NCBI GenBank assembly: GCA_030549335.1 | Contig: CM060189.1 | Coordinates: 49,260,917 to 49,324,916, forward strand | Source of the DNA: Pontederia crassipes | Lineage: Eukaryota; Streptophyta; Magnoliopsida; Commelinales; Pontederiaceae | Direction of reading: 5' to 3' | DNA length: 64,000 bases | Shown: positions 41,292 to 54,827 of the stretch, piece by piece | Layout: every line of letters begins with the position of its first letter | Position numbering within the stretch: the stretch's first letter is position 1 | Made by a program: the position numbers and the translations under genes | Notes under the pieces: model-generated | The model's database searches: none | The model's input: only the letters and a program-made list of their open reading frames with translations | What the model was told of the DNA's origin: nothing

Positions 41292-44200
41292 TATAAAAAT
41301 CGCCCTATTTAAAAATAAGACTCGCATTTGTCCGATATATCTTTCCAGAATAATGCAATAGTTGAACAAACAAGAAACTATTATACAAAATTCACTAATA
41401 TGATTTTCTAAATGGTGGGGTGTTTTCTATTCCATCTTATTCTTTATTTTTTTTTTACCATCGGATTTTTATTCAAATATGATAAATTATTTGAAAAATT
41501 CAATCAAGAGCCGTTGAATGAATATTTAATAGTGTAAAAGATAAGATAAAATAGAGAACACCAAAATTTAACCCATTGTATAACCCCAAATTTTTTATCA
41601 AAGGATTTTAGTCGCAAATAAAAGTTTATTGAGGCAAGCGAGTGACTAATGGAGTTACGTTTCAAATGATTGTGCTAATAATTTCAGAATCGATTTTTGA
41701 AGTCATCAATTTAATCAATAAATATTATATATCATTAAAATTAGTTAGATACTAATAATCATGAATATAGGAGGCCTCTTAGAAATTCACAAAGGTATAA
41801 AAAAAAGGTACTTTTGTCACAAAAATCTAGTGAACTTCATGATTAGAGAGTACTTAAACTTTCTTTAATTTGATTAATTTTTATTAAATATTATATTTAA
41901 AAGTGAATTTGAAATATTTTCACATACCTTTACAAATGAATTACCTTAATCAATAAGTGTTAGACAAACTCTTTACAGCTTTCTCACTAAATACGGTGTC
42001 TATGTGTTTAGAATATAATAACGGATAATTGGTCACTGGTATTCATATATCGAGATGAAAAAAATGTGGCATAAAGAAAAAGTAAAAACTCATTAAATTT
42101 GGTAGCTGAACTAATACTAAAAGTTCTGAATTAGTTCTCCAAACACAATTGAAAAAAGTAACAATTATCATAATTAATGTTTATTCTCGCTTTTTAATTT
42201 TTCGATGTTGTGGATCTCTGTGCAATAAGTGTGAGAATAAGGAAAAAGTAGAGACAACAATGTTCCTAATGTTCCTGGCCAAGGACAAAATTAATCTCGT
42301 AAAATTCTCGTAATTGGGACCTTAACCCAGGGACAATAATGTTCCTACCAAACAGCCCAAGGGTCACATGGCCCGTTGGTTCTAGGCATAAGAACCATTT
42401 CCATTTTTTATATGACATTTATCAAAAGTATTTATATTTTAATAATGCATTTTAATATATTATCATTTCAGCTTAAAGATGATAATTAAAATAAATTATA
42501 ATATAGTAACAATTTTTATATAATAATTATTAATATTTTCAAAATCAGCTTCAATTGTGAACCGAAGTTCGGTTCAGTTCAAGCCAAAATTTCTTTTGAT
42601 ATTGAACCAGGAAAAAGTCGATTGAAATGAAAAAAAATGATGAACCAGTTGAATTGGTTCAAATTCAATTTTTTTAAAAAAAAATCAAAGGAAATAAGTA
42701 AAAAAGGAAAGTATTAAAAGGTAAGTTAATGAGGAGGAAAATGAGAGGTAAAAAACAAAAAGAAATAGAAAAAGGATAAGTATTAAAATTAAATGATAAT
42801 AATAATAATAATAATAATAATAAGGAAATGATTAAAGGGAAGAAAAACGGAAACAAAAAAGAAAAGTGTTAAGAAAGATAAAAATAAAAGAAATAAGAGT
42901 ATTTTAAGATAAAATATAACGCCAAATTTTTCGTAAAATCAATTTTACAATATTATTTATAAAAAAGAACAGGGATATTTTATTTATTATGTGTTATTTT
43001 TCATTAACATAAGTATAACAATTATCAATTCCATATTTTTTAAATAAGAGTAATTGATGTTAAATATTATTCTTAATTTAATTTAATATTTTAACTTTTA
43101 AAAAGGATAAATTAAGTTCTTCATTCTGAAATTTCATCCAAACACATATTGAACTAAATACTTCATGGTTATACTTTTTCAACCAGACATCAAATAAGAA
43201 TTTGTAAATCTAATTGGTTAGTTATTGAGAACTAAGATTCTACTCAAATTTTACTACCAAACGGGCAGAGAGATTATACTTATTTATAGAACTTAATTTT
43301 GGTTGGATTAAGTTTTAAAAAACTAAACTCTAATCCTAACTCAAAGTAAATTCTGAATTCTTATCTTAATCTATCTTGATTAACCTAACTTAATATTCTT
43401 TTTTTTTCTTTCCTCCTCTTCTTTCAATCAAAGTCTTATCTCTTTACAACATCCACTTATCTTTTAATTTTCGATTATTTCAGAAATTAAGTAATCATTA
43501 TTATTATTATTTTGAATAAATATTTTTTTAATTTGAAACGTTTAATTTAAGCTCCATTATTAGGAGTCATGCATATTTCAAATCTTACTTCTATATATTC
43601 ATAATCCTCTTCTAATTTTTTTTATTATATCTCTCTTAAAACCTCATTATCTATTTATTTTTCTGATTTTTTTCAAAATTAAATAATTAAGTATTATCAT
43701 TACTGTTATTTTTTATTATAATTAATAGAAAAAAATATTATTTTATCTTCTCAATATTTATGTACATAAAACTCATAATTAAAATCTTCTGGAGAGTCCT
43801 TTAAACCATTAACGTATAGTTGAGTGCAAATTCTAAATCTAAATTTCTAATCTTGATCTAATATAAATTCTTAATCTATAAACTTATAGTTGGGTTCAAA
43901 TTCTAAATCTGAATTCTTAATCCTAATATAATCTTACTTATCTCACTTAAATATTATTATTATTGTTAATTTTTTAATTAAAATTTGTTGTTATTCTTAT
44001 CTTTTATTTTTTTTAGTGTAAACTAATAAATACTATTGTTTTACTTTCATAATATTTTGAACTTAAAACTCCAGATTTGAACTATATAAAGTAATCTTGT
44101 TATCCAATCTTAAATACTATTGTTTTACTGCAAGATAAATTCCAGATGAAAGATTATCCCGGTTGGACTCTATTTTATTTTCTTGGATTAAGATCAATTG

Positions 44201-46025
44201 AACCAAGTAATATTTCAAAGCTCTTAATTCAATAGGGGTGTCGATCCGTTGAACGTGACGATGACCCCAACTCAAAGAGGGATCGGGTCGAAATGGATAT
44301 GGGTTGGAAAATTTTAATTCGAGTAGACTCGACTTGAAAATTCGATTTTTTTTTTTTTATTTTCTAATTCAATTTTAATCATATATTTAATTTCCAATTT
44401 TAAATAAAATAAAATAAAATAATTTTAACTATGAAAATGATATTTAGATATTGAGAAAACTTATCTTAATGTTTTAAAATAATATATTATTAAATAATGT
44501 GAAAAAGTAAAAAAAACTAAAACAAATGGAGATTGAATGATCCGACCACTCAATCTGACTAGCCCGGATTGGATTGGATCTGTTGCTCCAAAGGATGTTG
44601 ACCCGATTCAACCCAAATCGATCACATTTAATTAGATCGAATCGAATTTGTTCACGGATCCTCTTACTCGACCCATGAACCCTTCTAAAATTCAGTAGAA
44701 ACAATTAGGCTCTTAGCTGGACCATGAATACAATATTCTCATTTTTTTTCCCCTTACAATAAGCCTTATGGTTTCACATCCTCAAAAATTAATGTTTGAC
44801 TGGGTTTGTTCTGTATTCTACTTTATTCTGCATTATTTTGTCGAACATCATATTTATTCCACAAAAAAATACAAAGGACAAAATTGTTATTTTGAAAACA
44901 TATAACCCACTAAGAAGATAACATATCATTTCAAAATCACAAAATACGTTATTGTTCACTCAAATTTCAAAAAAAAAAAGTTAACCCAACAAATTAAATG
45001 TATTTATTCTCATAATAAATATATATATATATATATAATATATATTCTCAAGCCATGTTTGGTAATGGAATAAACACCCGAGCAAATGTTTATTGTGATG
45101 TTTTAATTCAAACATCATCATTAATAATCTCAAATAATCTGAAGTAATGATGAGGGAGTAAAACCAATATTAAAGTAAATATATATTCTCCTTAGAGAGT
45201 AAATAAATATATATATTCTCCTTAGGAGTAAAACTAGAATTAAATTTTATTTTAGAAACTGTGTGTAAATCAATTTAGTCGTTTTTAGTGAAGAAATCAC
45301 TCCACTCTCCATTCGACCATTAAATGATTTATGATTATCTTAAATTCTAAATTCAATTCAGATGAATTAAACTTCATACTAAAAAAATGTGAGAAAAATA
45401 ATGCATACTCTAATGACATTGACATGCAGCAAAATTTTGCAAATCATAATTTCATAAGCTGTTTACAGTATCAGGTAGAAACTTTGTTCCTATTAGCAGC
45501 ATAGCAAATGTACATTTTCCTACACTCCGAATGTACATTCATGTACCAGACAAATCCAAAAATACGGTAACCATCAAAACCTGAAAAGAATCAAGTAGTC
45601 GGTGTTCATATTGCAGGCAACTCACCAGGATCTGAATTCTGAAGCATACTTGTGATGTTACTGATCAAGTTGAAATTCAAACCGCAAAAAGAGTAACATA
45701 TTAACAATCAAATTTACATGACTCAAACACATCCCATCTGAGGATCAGCAACATCAACAGCTAGCTGAGACTAACAAGAGGACGGTGTGCAAGCACAAAT
45801 CTCCAACCTTAAAGGAGTGATGCAGAAGACACTGATTTTTACAGTATTATGTCATCATCATGCTGACGCCTAAAATTACATCATAAGGGAGAAATATAAG
45901 CTGTATCTTCCGAAATATAATCACCTTGCCTCCGAAAAGAATATAGAAATCTCTACAAAGTATGAAAGATTCTGGAAACGCCGGAGTTACTGTTGATCTC
46001 ACTTCTGTGGAAGTGGAAATGCACC
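40641..46025. other. AT-rich intergenic region, small MITE-like elements only
   Basis: Two small foldbacks are visible: about 41102-41252 (GCTACACCCTCCTAATAATC facing a complementary ATCCTTCTAACTCATCCTC) and 41415-41571 (GGGGTGTTTTCTATTCCATC facing GGTGTTCTCTATTTTATC). There is an (AT)n run at 41254-41288 and (ATA)n at 42794-42823. From 42000 to 45500 the DNA is very AT-rich with no credible reading frame. The last several hundred bases before 46025 should include the 3' UTR of the gene that follows. Confidence 0.45.
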
Positions 46026-49000
46026 CTACATCACTGTACAATTACATTTCGATTCTAGCTTTGGAGGCTTCGTACTGTCAACAGTGTGCGAAATCTCAGT
46101 GCTGGAAGGTTCAAATTCTATTGTGTTGGCATCATTTCCTACCTCTGAAGAAGGCACCTTAGAGTCAGTTTCAAGCCTTTTCCTTTTAACCTTCCGAGCA
46201 TTGAGGGCACGTTTGTTTAATCCCTTCTGTAAATGCATCTGATGAGGAACAGAATTCCCCAGAACTGTAACAGTTGGCCGAAGGGGTTCACTGAATGCCA
46301 ATTCCTTTTCCATCCCAATGGTCGCAGCTCTGTAGGCTATGTCATGGACAATAGAACTACAGAAGAGTACTGTGTCGGTTGCTTCTTCTAGTGTAAAGAT
46401 TCTTTCCATCGGCTTGCTTGTTGCTTCAACCGTTAGGATGGTTTCCTCTGTCAAAGTAAAAATGTCAATGTATGGAACAAAGAACTATTTTCATATTGGC
46501 TTAGAAGATCATTGGGGAAATTGACACATATAGCAGTCAAAGATTATAAAGACAGGATTGCACATGATACAAACTTCCCTCCAAAGTATATCAAGAATAA
46601 TAGTCGAGGATCAATAATGAACTTCACTTGAAAATAGCAGATTCTGCATAAATTGAATTCCATGCATGGTAATTTAAGCCAAATCATTTCTCATTTTTTG
46701 TTCTGATGCACACAATGAAATGGCAAATTTTACAACATAAAATATCTTTTTGATTTATCGTCACAATTCATGATTCTTGCAACTATCTCACGAATTCTTA
46801 ACTAGTGTAAATGTTGACTACAAGAAAATACACAGTAAGAAATATCTGGCATCTTTCTCTGATGGATGCAATGTGTCAAATATCAGAGAAAATTTATCTT
46901 GATGCCTTGCTAACATATCTGTGGCTAATAGTTGGCTTGTGAAGTTTGTTCATTGGATCACGTCAATGCAGACAATAAAATGAAGAAAAAGAAAACAAGG
47001 AACAACATTTTATTTTGTTTGTACTAGGATGAGATGAAATTGGATAACTAACCATACTGCAAATATCAGGTTAGGCACAACCATTATTATGTAATAATTG
47101 TAAGGTTTCAAAATGACACAAGCCATCCATTTGAATATTTGCAAGCAGAAAAGCAAACTGCCTTCTCAGTGTCACATATTCATGTATCAGTATTGTGTAT
47201 AAGAACACAATCCAGTCATAAAAATGTGGCTATGGAAAGGAATCCTTCACAGGTAATTAGTGAATAGAAATGCAGGGAAAAGTATAACAGAAATAAGAAT
47301 TCACATCAACATACAATAGAATCATGTGCACCTTTCTTTATTGTAATTTTTTTTTTGAAAGAAACATTACAATAAAGAAAAAGAAAGTTACAAACCTATA
47401 ATGAGAAATCCATGTCAATAAATAGTTTTTGAAAATTGATTCTTTTAAGAACCATTTTAATTCCCAAGCTATGTAAGTTTGAAAGAGAAATAGTGGGAAA
47501 GACTAAATTCGTTACATAATAACCAAATGTTTGAATAGGTATATCAGACAGCGAAAAATTGAATTAAGTTAAACAGCATACCAACAGGAGGTAGCACTGG
47601 AACATTTGATGACACAGCATGCTTATCTGATATTGTGGCTTCACCCAAACCATTCCTGTTAATAGGCACTGCATCACTTATACACTCATTATGCACATCT
47701 TCAAGGCTTTCATGATGATTTTGCTGTTCCAAGTCTACAAGTGAAGAACAATTTATGGTGAAGTCAGAGATATCATCTCGATATCCAACATCATTTGGCA
47801 TATGGTTGTGGCCAATGAAAGAGGAATCCAAAGTTGTATCTCGCTCTTGAATATCAAGAACATTTCCTTCATTATTGTAGAAAGGCTCATAAGCTTGTCC
47901 ACATGAAGAGCAGTCCCCATCATTTAGATTTCTTTCCTCTGGAATATCACAGCAGTCAGGACTCGTATGTTTATTCAAGGACTGTGCAATTGATGACCTG
48001 GATATATCGGAATGCAGAGATACATTTTCACAAATTTCAGCTTTATTAGTACATGCCTCATGTGAAGTGCTCAAATGAGTCTCCTCACAAGAATTAGCAT
48101 GGCTTGCACTGTCTAGTGATCTTCTTCCTATGACTTCATTATCTATGGACCTGACGGTACTAGTAGAAACTTCCTCCATTTCTGTATGAACAGGACTTCT
48201 TGAAAATTCTATCCGTGAATGAATGTTGTGAGCACATGTACTAGAAGCCATTTCCACACACTCCTCTGTCTCTACAATTTTGCTGCCTACCTGATTATTG
48301 TATGTTTGAGTTGATGATCCAACATCAAAGGAAGAAGATGTCGAAGAACCCTTCTCAAAACTGTCCACCTCAACTTTCTTAGATCTTGACTGGCATAAGG
48401 GATGAGCGTCTGTTTGTCTCGATGGTCCCATTTCAATTGAAGATGTTGAATAGCTTTCCCTTGCATTGTCTATATCAAAATTATTAGTGCTTAACTGACA
48501 TAAGATGGGACCATATGTTTGCTTTGATGATCCATGATCTACAGAAGAAGAGGCTGACGAACCTTCCCTACCAAAGCTGCACTTCATCGCACTCATATTA
48601 TCTCTCGCATAAGAAGGCTCTGAGCAAAATATATTTGAAGCAGAGAAGGCTCTACCTTGCACAACAGGGCAGTTGCCATCGTTTAATCCTTGCATCAGAA
48701 GCACGGATATGCCTGTTCCTTCATGATAGTCAACACTGAGACCTGTGCTGGCATTTGTTTCCAATTGTTGAATATGCCGATCATCGCCAGCTTTATCAGG
48801 GGTGTTAGTCCCAAGTTTACATAGATGTTGATTGCTAACATCTGTAACCAGCTGTAACTGATTTTCATGGGTTCTTTCATGGTCAATATGCCCTACTTGG
48901 TAGTTATTTTTATGTAGTTCAGGCATTTCCTTTTGCAAATGTGTCTTGCTATCCAGTGCATCAATAGCCCTAGGCATATCTGGATCCTTCCCAGTTTGTC

Positions 49001-52000
49001 CTGAAGCTAAGAGTCCCTCCACTGCAGCACATTCTTGACATATATCACCTTCCACATGAATGTCTAAACGGAAATCTTTTCCACAAAGTGAACAAGTACC
49101 TATTAGATTCTTACAGCTCACGTCGGATTTTTCAGCAATGCATAAAGATTGAGATGTCAATTCAGTGTTGACTGCATCACTAGTGGTTTCAGTGGAAAAA
49201 TCTAACTCCTCAGAATTAACATATCTGATCATACGATCATTATGACTCTTTTCAGCATGAATATCATGTCCAGGATCTTCACTGATTCCATCCAATTTAT
49301 CAAACACAAATATTTCATCATGGATTTCAGGATCCATTTGCCTTTCCCATTCACTGGTCAGCTCACTCTGTTCATGGTCACTATCCTCCATTTCAGGGGC
49401 AATAGTGGCACCAAGCTCAGAGCTTGCATTACTACTAGTAGTGAGAGAAGAGTTTCTAGAGAACAAAGGTCGATGTGTGCTATTTGCTTTCCCAACATAA
49501 AATGTTGTCGCAGGGACACTTGAAAGGAGTGGTCTAAACATATTTGGTGGTGTTTTACACTGATCCTAAAGAACAAAAGGCCAAACAATTAAGTTGTGAG
49601 TAAGCACAATTTCCGGAAGGAGTTCAGTCTTACATCATAAAGATGCATAATTCACACATTAATCAGAAACTAGGAGAAAATTAAATATGTTCAAACTGAT
49701 CCAACCAATGTACAAAGTTCCGCATTCCAAACTATTTCAGCAGAATCCTTAGCAAAATGAACAGTAACTATTTGTCTTATCTAGAAAGGCTACTGCATCA
49801 ACATTTCCATTCTAAAGTGTAGACAAAACTGCTTGGCAACTTAACTAGCATATAGAAAATGTTTTCGTTCATAGTTCAAAGTAAGAGGCAGGGTAGATCA
49901 GCAACAAGTTTGTATTAAACAATAAATAATTATGAAACAAACTGGATTTCTCCTTTTCTTAACAGGTAGAATTTCTCATCTGAATTACCATAACAACTCT
50001 GTGTTATGAAAGGGTCAACCCCTAAAAAAAATACGAAAATATTTTACTGCAGCTTTTTCACACTAACAAATATAAGGTTCCTGTGAAGGACAGCATCAGT
50101 TCTCTGCTTTTCAGTTTTCCAATCAGTATTAGGTCTTTTTTTCTGTATCAGATTCAGAGGTAAGGCAGGCCCATCCCTGTCATATTTATCAGCTCCTCAA
50201 ACTTCAAGAGACTTCAGGTTAAAGATGTATATGCATGAACTGATAGATTGTAAAGGCTTGTCCTCATTATTATATTTTTGGACAGGCAACATGATAAAGA
50301 TCCCAGGTATTTGTAACTTTCAGTGAGAGTGGCAGAACATTTATAGTTAAAGCACGCACACACAACAACAACAAAGCCTTATCCCATTAGGCGGGGTCGG
50401 CTACATGGATCATACGGCGCCATTCGTTGATCCATGTTCATAAGATTCGACAGGATTTTATGCTAACTGTCGGGGCCTAACACAACTCTCCTCCTTTATC
50501 CGGGCTTGGGACCGGCTATAAAATATAGGAGGGCCTAACACAACCCTCCTCATTTATAGTTAAAGCACGCACAAAAAAAAAAAAAGAGATTCTCCAATGC
50601 AGGCTATGGCCACATTGCTCAATCATGTCCTAAAATCTCCATTTTCTTTTGAGAGGTGGTCTCTTAATTTATTTCCTAATGTTACTTTCTCTTGAACTTG
50701 CATGTATTTGTTCTCTCTTGAGCAGGATGCATGAATTATTTAAAAAATAGTTTTATCAGAATCGCACTTTAGCATTTTAATAAGAGTTTTGGGATCTAAG
50801 CAAAACAAATATAGTGAATCACATTTATTGATATAAGTGATTCCCATGATTTTAATGATTCAAACAAAAAGGGCAAATAAGACACTGTGATTCTTTCCAG
50901 TGACAAGAAAATTTCCAATGACTGGCTGATCTATTATTTTACAAGTTAATATCCTTTTACCCCAAAAAAATATTATATAACTGACCAGATCTTTGTCACT
51001 AAGACAAACCAAGAATGGTTCAAATGGTAGCTAACTTTAGGATGGACTCTTATTGGTCAAACAACTACTCGTTTGTACTTGCAATTAAACTTGAATGGGA
51101 TGGAACCACTTGTCCAAATCTAAGTATGGAAAGAGACCTGGAATAATTTAAACCTCTTATAACATCATAAAGATATATTTTGTCAGCATTCAGAATCTTC
51201 ACATTTTCAGTCAGCTATCCAACAGATCAGATAACCAAAAGTATAATTAGTATTGTCTTTTTCTTTCTAATTTAGGAAACATATAATATTGTCATACCAT
51301 TGCAGTACAAACCACCTTTTAAAGTAATGAGTTAACTCGTATACTCTTGGAGTCTAGCCACCAAAAACAATTCAAGTTCGTATAACTTGTTCACTAGGTT
51401 AAAGCCAAACTTTTTTTTCCTGGAAAGCCACTTGAACTTGGGAACTAGTTTAGTAAAGTCATTAAAATTGTTTCCACTCAAACGACTGAAGTAGTAAATT
51501 CTTAAGTTAAAACTCGTGATACTTTAATGGTTAGTGAGAAAGAAGGGCATGGGTTCAAAGCCTGTACGACATTTGCTTGCTTTTTTGTTAATGGTGTTTC
51601 TTTTTCTTTTTTTCATTTTTTCTTTATCTTTTCTTTTGCTGCTTCTTTTATTTTTTTTCAGAGATTTGCTGCTTCTTTTATGTTTTCTTTACTTATATAT
51701 TCTCTGGAAAAAAAATATTTTCTTATATATTACACCTAATTGCTTGTCTCCTTTTTCTATCATTTTATTGTTTCTTTTATGTAGTTATTGTTGCTTTTTC
51801 TTTTATGTAGTTATTGTTTCTTTTGTGTCGTTTTTCCGTTTTCTATCATTTTATTGTTTCTTTTATGTAGTACGTGAGCAACGGGGGTGGCGCCTCCTTT
51901 TTCTTTTGTGTCGTAGTGTTTTAATTAAATAATAATAACATGATACATTATCATAATAATCTAGTACATGATTATGGGCTATCTATGGACCATTTCTTTT

Positions 52001-54827
52001 AGTCTGAAAATGATATATGAAGATCGTGCAAATTTTGGATGGTTGACCTTTTATGAATTTAAAGAATTGATCGGGTTTTTTTTTTTTGAGGAGAAAAAGG
52101 ATGACAAACCGGTTTGGTTGTCATCCGCGTATGTATAGATCAGGGTTTATGAGTTTACAGTTGCACTTTACAGATGTTGAGGGAATATATAAGTTATCTT
52201 CATACAATTGGGTTCTTAATAAAAAAGTCTTCAAATTTGTGTTGAGGGCGTATTAATTATCTTATAACAATGCTTAATTAGGAGTTGTAATAAAAGAGAA
52301 AGATGAACCAGAGATAATACAGTAAAAAATTTGTAATAAAACACAGTTGGGTAACCATAAGAAGCTCAAAATTTTCCTAAAAAAATAAATAAGAAGCTCA
52401 AAATTTTGTTAAATGTGATACCAAACAGATTGAGAGGCTACATGCACAGAACAGATTCACAGTATTTCTGTTGGGTATACCAAGAGATTGTCCGTAAGAT
52501 ACATTAGTAACCGTGAAATGGGTATGGATTGTTAAGTCAACAAAAAAACTAAGCTATGAAAATTAATAATTATGTCACCTGCAGATTAAAAAGAAAAACT
52601 ATCAGTTCATCCATGCTCTCAAAAAGATTACTTCATGCAAACACTTATAAATAAGCATTCTTCAACAGTTATAGTAGTTAAAACAGAACAGTTTCATCAT
52701 CAAATGCTTGCCAAACTGACGACAGTAGATCACATGTCAAGCTAAAATAAATCCGATCCTTCAAAACAACACCAAATATCACATCCCTAGAATTTGTTAG
52801 AAATTAAATTGCCAGCTATCAGTCAATTGCCTTATTCAAAAAGATGTTAAACCTAGCTTTAAGTATGACTAAAGTTTTTTATGGCATGATAACTCCGTAA
52901 GAGAACAAAAGGTTTCAACATAAGAAATTGCCACTGTAATATCAGATGAAAATAAGCATTATGGAAAAACCATCATGGTTTACAACCCTTATTGATTCCT
53001 TCATCAAGATATATCTATTCTAAGATCAGACTCTGAATAGCATGTGTCAGTGTTATAAAAGAAGTTTTCTTTGCAATTATTACAATAAGTCAAAAGCCAA
53101 AACAAGAACATATGTAACAACCAGAAAATAACAGTTCGATTAGAAATCCTACCATCTGGCGTAAAGAAGAATCAAAGGACCTTTTTGGGGCAGAACTTGC
53201 AGATTGTGTTATGATGGGTTTCTTGGAGACTGCAATAGATCTGCTATTCCCAAATGCTCCATATTTTCGTACTAAAGAGCCATCAGATGCACTTGCAGAA
53301 ACAGAGTGCACAGAGTCTGCATCATCATCACCAGGAGATGCTACAGACTTACTATAAGAACCAACACCATTTCTTCCACTATTGCACAAGTTGGCACTTC
53401 GTATGGCGGATGGTGACACTGATTGCCTTCTAACTTTAGATGATGAATCCCTTCCATTTGCAGATGCTGGAGATAAACCTCGTACTCTTGATGACGACCG
53501 ATCTGATAAAGAAGTTCGAAGATTCGGCGGTGCATCAGTAGAGAATCCAGGAAGGTTCGACTGCCAACCTCTCAACTTTGGTGAAGCAGAATTACCACGA
53601 GTTGATTTTATTGGGGATGTTCCCCTAGATGAGAATGGGCCAGTGGAACCAGTGCTCATCCTCCGCATAGTCGGAGTTGATGACCTTGGAGTTGGTGTTG
53701 ATGGTTTCATCGGAGGAGTGGAAGGCCTTCTCAGAGGAGTTGTTGGCCTTACAGGAGGTGGACTAGAGTGAGGAGCTGAAGATGGTCTAGCTCTTGATTG
53801 AACAACATTGTAACTAGATCGAGGAGATGGGCTTAGACGATGTGGACTTGCACTGCTTCTATTTGTCCTCGGAGTCCTATCAGCCTATGATCACCAAGAT
53901 ATATCAAGTACAATCCTGAGAAACTAACAAAAAATAGAAAGATGATCTTAGACGCTTACCATAGATGGTTTTGAAATTGAAATAGGTTGGGTTCTTGTCC
54001 TTCCTCTTGACATGTTGATAGGTTGAGGCTCATCATCCAGTGATGGAAAAAGGGGAGTCTCAGGCGGTGTCAAAAGCCTGATGCATGATTATTAGTAAGC
54101 CAAATATCAACTTCATTGTGCAGAAAGACATACATAATACAAAAAAAAAGACAATCTGGCTTGAAATTTTCACATACAATTGGAGAAATGTTCAGAGTTG
54201 AAGCAATGTCATTATAACTGATAAGTCGCATTATCTTATCTGCATGTCGCATGAAACAGAGATGCAGTAGCAGACTAGCAGCTACTCAGGAATATGTTTA
54301 AACAAATATAGCATAGTAACACCGGATGCAGACTGCATCATATCAGTACATGCACAAACATAGTTTTCCCTTTGTGTCGAATCACAAACATAGATATTGT
54401 CCTCTCCCTATCTTGATGTATCTTACCAGTCATAGTCATTCTTCTCAGCATCCGCATTCAAAAGATCACTGCTTTCTCCTCGAGGAGGAATCGTGATACC
54501 AAGTTTGAAATCAGGGAAGTATTTCAACTTTGCTGCGAACATTGACGAAGAAACAGTACATGTAAAAATACTGAAATAAGAGGAAAGAAAAATGAAAGGA
54601 AATACAAAGAGTTCAGGAGAATTACAAATTGACTCGTCAAAATCTTCAGATGTATGTAGCAAGAAGTTTTCTCTCTCATGATTCTGCATCTCACTGAACA
54701 GGACAAGATCATCATCTTTGGCTTTGAGTGGCATCCCGCTCTCAAAACTATGCCCCCTATTGTGGGAAGTCTCCATTCTGAGCTCCCTTCCAGGGGAGGA
54801 GCGCCTCAACTGTGGTGAAGGAGGCAT
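46026..54827 (-). CDS. Large Ser/Pro-rich BPP/At1g27850-like protein, six coding exons, CaaX-like C-terminus
   Basis: Exons on the minus strand: 54827-54626, 54532-54427, 54077-53960, 53884-53153, 49565-47582, 46447-46026. All are GT-AG and in phase, giving 1187 residues. N-terminal conserved blocks are MPPSPQLRRSSPGRELR, KDDDLVLFSEMQNHERENFL, FPDFKLGITIPPRGESSDLL and YDWLLTPPETPLFPSLD. Residues about 145-380 are a basic Pro/Ser-rich region (TPTPRSSTPTMRR, GWQSNLPGFS, RGLSPASANGRDSS). A CxxC-x14-CxxC zinc ribbon lies near 544-565 (CSLCGK and CQEC), then an acidic Ser-rich region, and last the conserved exon 6 with KVKRKR. The protein ends CNCTVM, a CaaX-type motif. The family includes microtubule-associated basic proline-rich proteins of plants (N-terminal half); the role of this longer form is not established. 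Intron 4 (3.6 kb) carries two retroinsertions. Confidence 0.85.
50361..50550 (-). mobile_element. RTE-tail short element with 5' internal duplication
   Basis: A perfect 23-bp target duplication covers 50338-50360 and 50551-50573. The insert is the usual short element ending in TTG triplets, but at its 5' end a piece of its own module (AGGAGGGTTGTGTTAGGCCC) is repeated before TCCTATATTTTATAGCC, as if reverse transcriptase jumped back on its template. It lies in intron 4 of the BPP-like gene, in the same orientation as that gene. Confidence 0.85.
52079..52137 (-). mobile_element. Miniature poly(A)-tailed hairpin insert, second copy
   Basis: T tract, then GAGGAGAAAAAGGATGACAA and a hairpin closing with TTGTCATCC, then GCGTATGT. 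The same design is at 19801-19856. The flanks resemble each other (gatcgggttt at 52069-52078, gatcagggttt at 52138-52148). It lies in intron 4 of the BPP-like gene. Confidence 0.5.

Noticed and set aside
51521-51570. tRNA-like boxes (TGGTTAGTGAG and GGGTTCAAAGCC)
   Set aside because: The A-box match is poor, no cloverleaf can be drawn, and the sequence downstream is a T-rich imperfect repeat. It could be a SINE head, but the evidence is too weak.
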